From Liolophura sinensis (Eukaryota; Mollusca; Polyplacophora; Chitonida; Chitonidae), in assembly GCF_032854445.1 (NCBI RefSeq), contig NC_088302.1, forward strand, positions 6,879,338 to 6,943,337: a stretch of DNA of 64,000 bases. The letters run 5' to 3'. A program made the position numbers and the translations under genes. This document shows positions 1-10,004 of the stretch, piece after piece. Position 1 is the first letter of the stretch. Each line of letters starts with the position of its first letter. The notes under the pieces were generated by a model, which was not told the DNA's origin, did not search any database, and was given only the letters and a program-made list of their open reading frames with translations.

Positions 1-260
1 TCAATAATTTCTTTCAATGAAGGTAAATTTTTAACGTTTTTTAAAGCCCTCAAGAGCCCTTTCAAAACGAAAGGATGAATTTTAGAGGCCGGCCCGTGTT
101 CACTTTTCGTTGAGAGTACAACAAAAGCTGGCCAGTTCTCCGTTCTATTGTCAAGTGCGTCCGATAAAACCTCCACCTTCCTCTTCTTATCAACACTCGA
201 CGAAGCCGGCTGAGAGGAAGCCCTTATAGAAACATTAATATTAGAAACATTTTCGAACTA
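1..260 (-). pseudogene. LINE ORF1 (gag-like) N-terminal fragment, copy A
   Basis: On the minus strand this stretch reads as the N-terminal part of ORF1 of the main LINE family, matching the plus-strand copy at 57116-57403. Shared features are a serine-rich start, a DKKRK-type basic patch, the WPAFV(I)VLST-like stretch and the HPF.LKRALQ segment. In I-type LINEs this protein binds RNA and forms the ribonucleoprotein particle; here it is only a fragment. It runs off the left edge, so the rest of the element should lie outside the window. Similarity to the other copies fades near 260. There is no upstream leader in the window, so this copy looks truncated or rearranged at its 5' side. Confidence 0.8.
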
Positions 261-2030
261 TTTAACGAAGACATGGTTTATATGTAGTAAAAATTCACCC
301 CATGTGTTCCCCATCCACCACCGAGCGCCAAGGGCGATGTTTGAACCTAGGTATACCTAGCAGGAAAGACGAAGGAAGTATACATGAGGAGAAAAAGCAT
401 CACATAGGATTTTCTCCCTATGAGACAATGCAACGTGATTGACATAATATTTTGAGATCAAGGTATGTCCCAGAATCTTCTTTGAGAAAACTGAAAGAAG
501 AAAAGTTAAGTTGCATTTTCTAGTAAAAGCACAAGCAGTTCTATCGACTGCTGTTTTGGGAGCTGTTTTCGTGTTTACAAGTGTTCGGCAAAATGTTTTC
601 CACGCGTACATTTCACATACGCACCGGGGATCCTCCATACATCTGTACATGAGTCTGCAGCGTAATCAGTTATCAAGCTTTCACACAAATGACTAGTTTT
701 AGGATTTAACCTTGACAAGACAAGAAACGTGACGCTCCATAACAAGCAGTTTTAAGTTTATATCAAGGTGACTGTGTTATGGGTTTGTCAAAAACTTCCG
801 TGTACACACTCTACCCGTTCCTCACCCATTTACACATACATTACTGATGGTTTATTTCATCAATGAAATACCATTTCTGTGATTTAACATATGAAGATTA
901 AGAGTAAGTACTTTTCTAAAGATAAGAAATAAATTTCTAGTACGGAGGTCATAAGTATGGTCATAATGTGATAGTGACATCGTCATGCATAGGGCTAATT
1001 GAAATGGCGTATGTATTATTTTTCAGACTGCACTGGGACAGCAATATATGCAAAAGCCACAGGACAACCATCAAATTTTAGTAAAAACCTAACCTTTCAA
1101 GTAGCAGGTCTTGTTGGATAAAGCATTTGTTCAGTGCAATCGCCCTTGCGACGTACATTGAACACAAACTTTTCTTAAGTGAAATTAGTGTTCTTGTGCC
1201 AACGACAGATCTCACAAAATCAAAGCTGATTTCGGTTTAAAATGCAAGTCTATGTCGTACAGGCTAAATCATTGAAAGAACCACAAAATTCACAATAGAT
1301 TTGGAAATAAAATGTCGGTTTCGGTTAAAGTTATTTTTATAGGTTTTTGCCGGACGATTTAGTCAGAGGGAAACTGGGGTACACCATCGCTAGATGCATC
1401 AGGTTAGATGCTTAGGTCCCTGAGAAATATCGCCTAGTTAGTCCGGTAGAATGTGAAATTTCACGCCATAACCCGCGTCATGTATTTTGCTATCCAGTAC
1501 TTTATTGGTAAAAGATATTACGTTTTATTCTTTTCAGATGGACGAAATAACAATTTTGTCCATTAGCTACAGTACACTACCTAAGCACGTTCCAAAACTA
1601 GGAGACAGAGTGGCGCGACGTAACTTTTGTAACAAAGGCGTACAGATAAACAAAAGAAAAGTATCTAGACGCTCTCAACTTTATGATGTTCCCCGGAGTA
1701 AAATGAGAAAAGTGGTCGGCTGAGCATCAGCGATTTGTAATGATCAATAATACCAAGTTGAGAACAACAGGGAAGAAAACACGAAAAACAACCGGAAAAA
1801 ACCGAGATTGTTTGGATTCATAATTAACGATAAGTACGAAAAAGCACTGTTGGAGGGACAAGAAAGCTGAACATGAAAGAAATCACTAAACAGAAGACGT
1901 ACTACAAGAGAGTTTATTATTGTTTTCCCCCAGCGGGGTGTCTAACAAAGGACAAATTTCCGTGTTCGAGGCAGTCATCCTAAATGTCAGAGTCACCCCT
2001 TGCAGGCGACCACTTCAGAGTGATATGACC
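261..2030. other. anonymous DNA, no gene recognised
   Basis: About 1.8 kb of AT-rich sequence with only short open frames (under 100 codons) that have no recognisable domains. I found no SINE, LINE or transposase similarity here and no simple repeat of note. Confidence 0.5.
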
Positions 2031-2032
2031 AC

Positions 2033-3190
2033 TTGAAAAGAGGGATACTGATATCCTACCTTGATACATTTGATCGACCAAAACTCTCCATGCCAGCAAC
2101 TGCAGACAATTCTTCGACAAGTGACACTTCATCAGCATTTAGAACAACAATAACCAAGCCTAACACAATCAGTAGCACTGATTCAAACGCCAAAGACATT
2201 TCAAAGACATTGACTCTTTACTTTAAGGCAGTGCAGATGTCTTGGCAGCACCGGCATCGGTAACTGATCTTGACGAGGCTCTTTAATTGCCTGATTTTGA
2301 GGACACACATATATTCAACAATCGCAGTAAAGAAAGCGTCAACAACTTTTTGGCTCCCACCTCCACCGTCGCCTCTTCCTAACAGCCTTTACAGCCAGTA
2401 CAAATTATCATTCATAGGGTGCCGATGCATTTCAATGAGATTATAAATGCTTTTAAAGATCCTATAATCTTACAGAAGCTGATAACTGTTGTTCGAATTC
2501 TTCCACACGGAGAAATCGAGAGCCGAGCACGTAGATGGTGTACTTACAGATACTATCACGGAGTTTTGGCAAAGAATTTCACGAAAAGTGTAGTGTTGGG
2601 GACAGCGCCAACGGTATCATGCTTGAGGCATGATTTTGGAGAAGAAGAGCTGAAAAGCATATGGAGGGTGTTGGCTTACCGATGGTAGGAGCTAGGATAT
2701 TGGCCTGTTGGTATCTCTAAGAACTTCAAGAAACACTGCCTTTATCCAAATAGTCAGATCTCAAATAACCGCTTGAAAGCCGACGTCTATAAATTTGCTG
2801 CGCGATCTGACGCATAGTTTCTTTTACACCGCTACGACAGAGTTGAGCATGGCAGATGCACTCGTGGGAATCTAGTGCCTCGAGAACAACTAGGAAAAAT
2901 GTGGCGGCTCTGGTCCTAAACATTTCCCACAAGGTAATTATCCAGTTTTGGAAGACCTGAAAACTAGCGAGGAAAAGCTTGAAAATCGATCAGTCGCTCA
3001 TCCCAATGAATACCGCGGTGTGTCGTCCTCTTGACAATGCCCGACTCAAGAGGACATCAAGAAGAAAATGTCCTTAAAGTACTGAAGAGGTATGTGAAAG
3101 AGCTCGATGATCAAGAAATAGCCGTTTCTGAGATTTTGTACAAGACCATAGTGCCGAGAACCCACTATACTGACTGCAGATATTTTGAGT
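2033..3190 (+). pseudogene. unrecognised decayed coding stretch
   Basis: Three plus-strand open frames (2033-2263, 2419-2688, 3031-3190) lie close together and have a protein-like composition unlike the random frames around them. The middle frame has an ILPHGEIE segment followed by RARRWCTYRYYHG and ends in FGEEELKSIWRVLAYRW. After its stop, another frame gives WPVGISKNF and KADVYKFAARSDA, and the third frame begins with a charged stretch containing VLKVLKRYVKELDDQEI. This looks like a single coding region broken by frameshifts and stops. I do not recognise the family. It could be an old transposase or a dead host gene. A chance cluster is possible. Confidence 0.3.
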
Positions 3191-3319
3191 TATTTATTTG
3201 CATATTAAATTTTTCAGTTTGTGTCATCAGCGCTCCTTGGGTGAGCTTTGCTTTTTCTGAAAATGATAGCGTCGGACAAATGTTAAACCAGTCGCGCCGT
3301 CTCTGGCATCGCACAGGGT

Positions 3320-3760
3320 TAGCATCTATACCCTGGAGTTATTTACGGCTTGCATATTCGCTTCTCTGAGGCGATTCCGAACAGTTTGAGCGGAAGTCCG
3401 GTCATTATGGAGCCCGACTGTTTCATTAGCTGCGGCAGTGGTGGAGGTCGTTACACGCGGTCGGCGGGCATGCGGGCGATTAGCTGTCGTGCCGAATTCT
3501 TCATGACGTCTTAGGAAATGACGAATCGTTGACATATTAACGCTAAGGGCTCTAGCGACTGCTCTAACGGTCATGCCAGCGTCGAGCATGTCAAGGGCGC
3601 GCTCTGGTTGGTTTTGAGGCAACTTTGGCATCGTGCCTTTCAACACAACTTGCATTGTACGGGTGGCCTTTTGTACACCTGAGGATAAGGAGTACCAGGA
3701 AAGCTCTATCAGATCTCGGAATATTGCAAATAGGGCCACATGTCTGACGGGTCAAAAGCT
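3320..3760 (-). pseudogene. Tc1-like transposase, N-terminal DNA-binding part only
   Basis: The minus-strand frame starting at 3632 (MPKLPQNQPERALDMLDAG) has the paired-type helix-turn-helix of Tc1 transposases: a MTVRAVARALSVNMSTI helix-turn-helix, then RPHARRPRVTT, the usual linker between the two DNA-binding subdomains, then a second region (HNDRTSAQTVRNRLREA). The frame stops at 3326, well before any DDE catalytic residues, so about two thirds of the protein is missing. Positions 3633-3760 may hold the element's 5' untranslated end. A Tc1 transposase cuts and pastes DNA at TA sites; this one cannot act. It is related to, but distinct from, the copy near 36 kb. Confidence 0.8.
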
Positions 3761-4104
3761 TGAAATCGACAGCACTTTGGTTTTGAAGATGGGAATATAC
3801 ACTGGCGTAAGGTTTTTGCTGGATACTATATTGACAAAAATTACAGCATTATCTTCTGAAATATTGCAAAAACAAAAGTGTTTTGAGTTTATATTTTTAT
3901 TCCGTATTGTTGGCTTAAGCAACTTAAAATAGTAATTGATCTATAATTTTGAGTCACGATTTGATCCTTTATTCTTAAATATGGGGCAAATAATTCCAAC
4001 CACCCAACTCTCAAGCAAACACTCGGAATCAAATATAACATAAAATGCCTTAATATTGGCAGTATTATATCACATGTACACTTAGTGTATTAATTTCGAC
4101 ACTG

Positions 4105-4330
4105 ATGAATACCAGACATTGGTATACCTGCCGTCGACCAAAAAGAACCTTCTGGGTCAATAATCGCAAGGCTAAATCCCAAAACGACGTTTAACACAAA
4201 CTACCGAAGAACTAAGAAAGTATATAAAGTTCGAAAATAGAATGGAATCACACAAAGTAAACAGTTTTCAATGCTGTAGGAAAGACGCAAGGTGTGTTTT
4301 AGGCGGCTGAGTAGAATCAGCATATCATGC
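4105..4330 (-). repeat. fragment of the Penelope-like element's 3' region
   Basis: This shares an interspersed block with 18680-18850 and 46000-46150, including an AACG(A)CGTTTAACAC(A/T) core and a GTTTTCAATG segment spaced as in the other copies. In the two long copies the block lies just downstream of a minus-strand reverse transcriptase, so this is best read as a 5'-truncated copy of the same element. No coding function is claimed. Confidence 0.6.
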
Positions 4331-4354
4331 TAGAATATAAGTTGAAATTCAATC

Positions 4355-4890
4355 TTCAGTTGCGCCTTGGTGTACCGTTTACACACGATGCCTTATTATT
4401 TTTCAATTTCTGAATTGCAAAGGTAATTTCTTCTGCCGTGAATGGGTGACCCACTGCATCGTTAGAACGATCCACCACCATGTCTTTAATTGCACTGAGC
4501 TGTCACAGCCAAATGCATTTTTATCGTTACAGTAATAAAACAATTTAGAGAGATCAAAGGTCTCGCTTTTTTCTTCTCATCAGTTTTATTAACGAGATTT
4601 CAAAATACCCTTGGATCGTTTGCATGAAGACTTTAGAAACAAAAATATGTGAAAGAAATCTAATCTACATGTTCTGGCCTGAGAACATTTTTTTAACATT
4701 TTACTACTTTCCATCAGTCTCTTTTATTTACATCGCAACGGTGAACACCATATCTCTTATTCTCATGAGAGAATTGTTTTTCTCTGCTGGTCACATACTT
4801 TTTCCTTACCCTTTTCGAATTGTGTTTGCTGTGCAAGCCAAACCTGTTTGTATTAAGCAGTAAAATCTGATTCTCGTACCACCACTTAGA
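4355..4890 (-). pseudogene. non-LTR retrotransposon fragment (endonuclease-RT linker), second LINE family
   Basis: The minus strand, read across frameshifts, gives the region that joins endonuclease to reverse transcriptase in many LINEs: a basic stretch, then NDPRVFWNLVNKTDEKK, then FTAEEITFAIQKLKNNKAS, the start of the RT domain (N-terminal 'EI..AI.KLKNNKASG' motif). The conserved dFW and KNNKA(S/C) residues are typical of jockey, CR1 and RTE-like elements. It does not match the main LINE family of this window. Frameshifts occur about every 100 bases and no catalytic RT motif is left. Confidence 0.65.
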
Positions 4891-6140
4891 AATAAGGTTC
4901 TGTCCCTGCCATCACCTACTTCGTGCGCATGTAATACTTATAAAATTGGGTTATGTATATAATATAATGTAGAGCATTGGATCAAACTGTGATATAATAA
5001 AATAAAATATCAATAAACATATTTCTGCTCTTCAGACAAAATACCATTTTGTATCCCCAATTGTTCACTCTGTCATTGTCACTCAAGCATCTCAGTAGCG
5101 GGATACTAGATCATTTAGTATCTGGAAATCGGATATAAATGTTCAAGACTCATTATCTAAGTCCATGAAATCTGACAACATTTGCTCAGTCTCCATGTAG
5201 TTCTGAAGTAATCTTGTCCTAGCATTTATGTCTCCTATTACATAATTATGAGTATAGTTATATGACACTCGGATGAGAGCTTTTTGTATGTATGTTCAAC
5301 AATCATTGTATGTAATTAAAACCTTCTGGAGGAACAAACGTTCTTTTCTCCTAACAGAAAAGTCGAAAGCAAAAAATACTGCCAACCACCATATTTAGAT
5401 ATAACTTCTCTAGAGCAAAACAGTGTTATAGTGGGTAAAGGCTGACATCCTACCCATGAAATTACTCTCCGTCACCAGAAGTTTCATACTAGGAGTGTCG
5501 GCGTGTCTTACAGGGGAGTTCTGTTGTACCTTTGCCACCAAATCTGTTTTCATTTTTCTTCATTTACCATTTCAGTCATCAAGAAATAGAATGGCAGTGT
5601 AGCACTTCTCAAGTTCAACATTTGACTTTAATTAAATATTAACCAACATGACTAATTTCTCAACGCTGTCTCCGTTCTTTGACACCTGTAGTTCATTGGT
5701 GTCTTTAGAAATGACCTCGCACACTCGAGAAATTAATTTGGTGAAAAATCCTTAGAGGAACCAAACCTGTGCAGTATTTTAATCAACTTCAAGAATGATA
5801 CAATGATGCCATGGGTTTACAGTGCCAAACTCCAGGCGTCTAATTCGACATTTGTATCTTGCTTGTTACTTGACAAGATTAAAGCGAGCATGGTTCTCAT
5901 TAAGACCGTTTACAATCCTAAAACAAAGGTTTAAAATAACACGCAAGGTGGGTACAGCCATCAATTTTCAGAGAAAAGATGAAAGAAATATTCCCGAAGC
6001 GAAATTATTGAAATTCGTATGTAATAATAAGTAATAAATACTGTCGTGCTTTTATTCAGTTCCTTCATGGCAACTCAATGCACAAATACGCTTGTTAGTT
6101 GCATTTTCAACGTCGTGTAGAAGGCTCACAACCCACATCG
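4891..6140. other. anonymous DNA, no gene recognised
   Basis: Low-complexity AT-rich stretches and short open frames (for example 5822-6034) without domains. No repeat family of this window was recognised here. Confidence 0.5.
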
Positions 6141-6141
6141 T

Positions 6142-8388
6142 GTTACTGAATGAATGAATGATTATGGCTTAATGCCACATGGGCAATATTTCAGCTATAT
6201 TGTGGCCAGAACAAGTTGAAAACACTAGGTGGTTAAGGTTTTCGATATGGTAGTGAGAACATCAAAAACAGAACAAAAATCTTCGGACATATTTAAAATC
6301 AGATGACAAAAAATCAGAACAGTTAAACGTCGAAAAACAAATCATATACAGAGTTGACTATGTAGAATCATGGGCAAAGTCTACACAGTCAACCAGCATA
6401 TGTTTAATGACGTATTCGACATCACATCCAACACACTCTGGAGCAATCCTCCAATCTGGAATAAAATTGTGTGTTAAGCGAGAGTGCCCGACACGACACC
6501 TCGTTAAAACTACTTGGTCCCTACGAGACATTCGACAAATATAAAAATTGTAGTCAGTGACAGGTTGAATAACCCGCAGTTTGTAATGGACCTGCAAGTC
6601 CCATTCAGCCTGCCAAAGGTGGCGAATATATTTAAGAATAATAGACTTCATGTCAGTATACGAGATTTTAACCCGAGATGCAGGTTTAGATAGACCAAAA
6701 GGCAAGACAGGGAGTCACTGCATATCACTGTCCTCTGAGCGAAACATATGATAAAGGCTAAGAGTATAGCCTGGGCCTCTGCACAAACGATAGAAGATAC
6801 GAGACGAACAGAATTGACCAGCCATTCTCAGACAGTCGCAGATGCAACACTGTCTCCATTCTTTGACACGTCAGTGTGGATAAATTTATGATTCACATAA
6901 TTAGCCTTACATTCAGCAAAACTTTGCTGAATTATAAGAGGATTTGTGTGTTTTGTGTGTTTGTGATTTTTTATGCTTATGTAGATCAAAAATCAGTTTA
7001 GGTTGTGGAAGTAGCCATGGAGGACACTCCGGAAAAGACACAGGAGGTGTCTCGTCTAGCTTGATGTTAGCTTCCACACTATACGAGGATTTGTGTGTTT
7101 TGTGTGTTTGTGATTTTTTATGCTTACGTAGATCAAAAATCAGTTTGGGTTGTGGAAGTAGCCATGGAGGACACTCCGGAAAAGACACAGGAGGTGTCTC
7201 GTCTAGCTTGATATTAGCTTCCACACTATACGAGGCCAAACGGGGGGATCTTACTAGGACATTTTTTAAAAATTTATCTACATTTGATAGATTGAAAACA
7301 CAGCCGTAGGCAGAGTTTGATGGATGTGCTTTAAGCGTTGTAGCATATTGAAGGATGAGGTTAATACGTCGGTTATGTAAAGAAAGCTCATTTTCCACCA
7401 ACTATAAACTCTTTACTGGTAAGGCTCTTAAAGCACCAAGGCTGAGCATCAAGCCTTGGTGATGAACAGGATATAACATTTTAATATACAACCTCCTTGC
7501 GAAACCGTCAATGATGGACCCATTGTTCAATTTAGTCCTCAAGAGAAAACAATATAGATTGTCAAACAAAAAAGTCAGCACCCCAATCGGTGCTAGATAC
7601 GACCATAATAAAATCTACAGCCTTTGTACATTTACGTTTAAGCATTTTATAGCAAGTTAACATATCAGGAAATCATCAACAAATAAAGAACCCTGTGTAC
7701 CAGATGTTACGGCTTTAGTAGCCGATAGAATGCTGCCCTGGGATACACCGATTTGCTCATATGTGTAAGAAAGAGTGGACCCAACCCGTAATGTAAAATG
7801 ACGATCAGATAAAAAAATTCAGACATAAACAGTGGTAAACGACCTTTAAGCCCTATATCTGACACGTCTTTTAAAATACCATATTTCCTTGTTCGTGGTA
7901 GGCCTTTTCAAGGTCAAAAAATATCGACACCACATATTTATTATTAATAAAACCATCAAGCATAAAGATTTAAAATCTAACAAGGTGATTCGTAGTGGAT
8001 CTACCTTGGCGAAAGCCACATTGTATATATTTAGAGTAACTTGCTGGTTTCAGGAAACCAAGCAAGTCTACCATGTATCATCCGTGTCTTACAGACACAG
8101 CTGGTAAAAGCTATGAGACGGTAATTAGATGGATCAGAATGATCTTTGCCCTGTTTTGGGACCGGGATAATACACGCCTCCCTCGACGAGGGTGAAAAAT
8201 ATTAAATGGACGATTATAGTCTTCTCAGTTTTTAGCAGCCAAGACCCATTTAATTTTCTCCTTTTGGTTTTTGTTGAAATGTATGTTGAAATTCTGAAGT
8301 GTAACTCTCACAAGCAGATTTCTTAGATATTGTCTCAAGTAATTTATTAGCTACATCGGATGGAGGGGTCATATTTTATCTCCATCCT
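6142..8388 (-). mobile_element. I-type LINE, 5'-truncated copy B
   Basis: The minus strand runs from the 3' tail (AATG repeats at 6148-6162, that is a CATT tail on the sense strand) through a C-terminal cysteine/histidine motif (6358-6705, with CRVGHSRLTHNFI and ECVGCDVEY), a decayed RNase H (about 6710-6910), the RT-RNase H linker (6913-7401) and reverse transcriptase (about 7440-8250) to the endonuclease-RT linker at 8388. Everything upstream (leader, ORF1, endonuclease) is absent, as expected from incomplete reverse transcription. RT is heavily frameshifted, with catalytic motifs blurred. It abuts copy C, which is on the opposite strand. Confidence 0.85.
6938..7231 (-). repeat. 147-bp tandem duplication inside LINE copy B
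   Basis: Positions 6938-7084 and 7085-7231 are near-identical direct copies with about three visible differences. The unit is 147 bases, so exactly 49 codons, and the minus-strand frame 6913-7401 stays open through both copies (SSYSVEANIKLDETPPVSFP occurs twice). Other LINE copies in the window have one unit, so this is a private duplication after or during insertion. Confidence 0.9.
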
Positions 8389-9016
8389 CCCATGGCGTTT
8401 CCGGGGTGATAAGAATAGGACCTCAGCCCTCTAGGCAAGCTTGGCGTAAAAGACGACTAACCTAGAGCTCTCCTGTGTGAGCCCAGTGAATACAATAGGC
8501 TCACATCTTCTCGGTTGTGTGTGAGGCAAACGGGAATCGACCTGTTTGCTGTGGGTTGGGACGGGATCCTGGGATCTGAGGACGTGGGGGTCTTGCGAGA
8601 TCTTCACGTCCAACACGCCACTTTGGCCCTTACTTGGAGAGAGACGGAAGGTCGGATGGGCCCGGTCCGATCAATCGGCTTGGTCACGTCTTGCCTCTGC
8701 GTGGTCCCAAAATTTCTCTATGATACCATTCGTAAGAGAATAAATGTTATTTCCGAAATTTCGTTTGAGGGGCTACGTTTTGAGGCGGTGGCTCATGGGT
8801 CAATCGAGTAGTACATGTCTAATGGGTGGCCTTATTCACTTGATGGCAGAGAGAGGAACTCGTGGTTGGGTTTGCTCATTATGGCCATCTATTTCAGTGT
8901 ACCTCATGTGGAGTCATTGGTGTGTTTCCTGATGGATCTCCGCATATTCAGGCATCGTTGGCACTCCTTGGTGGGTAGTGAATTTATCGGGTTAATTTTT
9001 TTTTACTATATATGCT

Positions 9017-9745
9017 ATGTCATCCTTAAATATTTCTAAAAATGTCTAATGTATCTATCAGGTCATTTTTGAACTCTCTGAAGAAGAAATATGCGAGGAA
9101 TTAAAATCACAGGGTGTTAGCAGAGTGAAGCGCTTCACTACGAAGACTACGAAGACACTACGAAGCTGTTAATATCTTGAAATTAAATACATATCTGCTG
9201 ACTTTTAATGGTTGAAATTAAATACATATCTGCTGATATTTAATGATACTTCTCTTCAATCATACATCTACATTGGTCCGTATAGGGTCAATGTGGATTT
9301 ATATATCCCAAACCCAAACCGCTGGTTTACTTGCCAAAATTTGGTCACGGCAAGGGCCATTGTAAAAATAAACTGGTTTGTTTTCGATGCTGCAGTGAGG
9401 ATCATAATGGTTTTGACTGCAGCAGCACAGTTAATTGCTGCAATTGCGGTGGAGATCACAGGGCCTCTTCAAGGACCGTCCGTTTTTTACGTTCAGGAAT
9501 AGCAAATAATGAATCTAAAAACCAAAAACAATATATCTTATCAGGAGGCCCGCAAACAGGCCTCTCTTTCTAATACTTCACTGCAATCTTCGTTTGCCAA
9601 TGTGGTCAAGCCAGAACCATCTGTTGTTACTCAAACATCATTAACTTGGCCCATTGGAAACGAGACACCTAGTTTTACTTCTATGCAATTTCCGGCTCTC
9701 CCTGACCTTAATTCCTGCTCAACCCAGACAACTGCAGTACAGTAA
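9017..9745 (+). pseudogene. LINE ORF1 (gag-like, zinc knuckles), copy C
   Basis: The likely start is the ATG at 9017, by alignment with copies D and F. About 400 bases of the N-terminal gag-like region are missing: the frame jumps soon after the start to the region equivalent to EEEICEELKSQGV. Zinc knuckles follow at 9331-9480 (CFRCCSEDHNGFDC, then NCCNCGGDHRASS), and a C-terminal part at 9509-9745 (EARKQASLSNTSLQSSFANV) lies in a different frame. ORF1 proteins of I-type LINEs coat the element RNA. At least two frameshifts make this copy dead. Confidence 0.8.
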
Positions 9746-10004
9746 ATAGAACCAGTAAATAATCCACATCAATCCTGAACCTAATCAATCCAAACAAAAA
9801 CTGCCAAAACCATGTCTGGAAATAAATGTCATAATGATCATAATAAACATAGTGGTCCCACAGAGCGTCCCTCTAAGGCCACCAGGGACCCTGTCCAAAC
9901 TTTTAATAGGTGAGGATCGGGGGAGGACCTACACGAAAGGGTCGTCCCTGGTCCAGACATAAAAATAAATTTCCTATACGTCTCTCTGCGTAAGGTTTAT
10001 ATAT

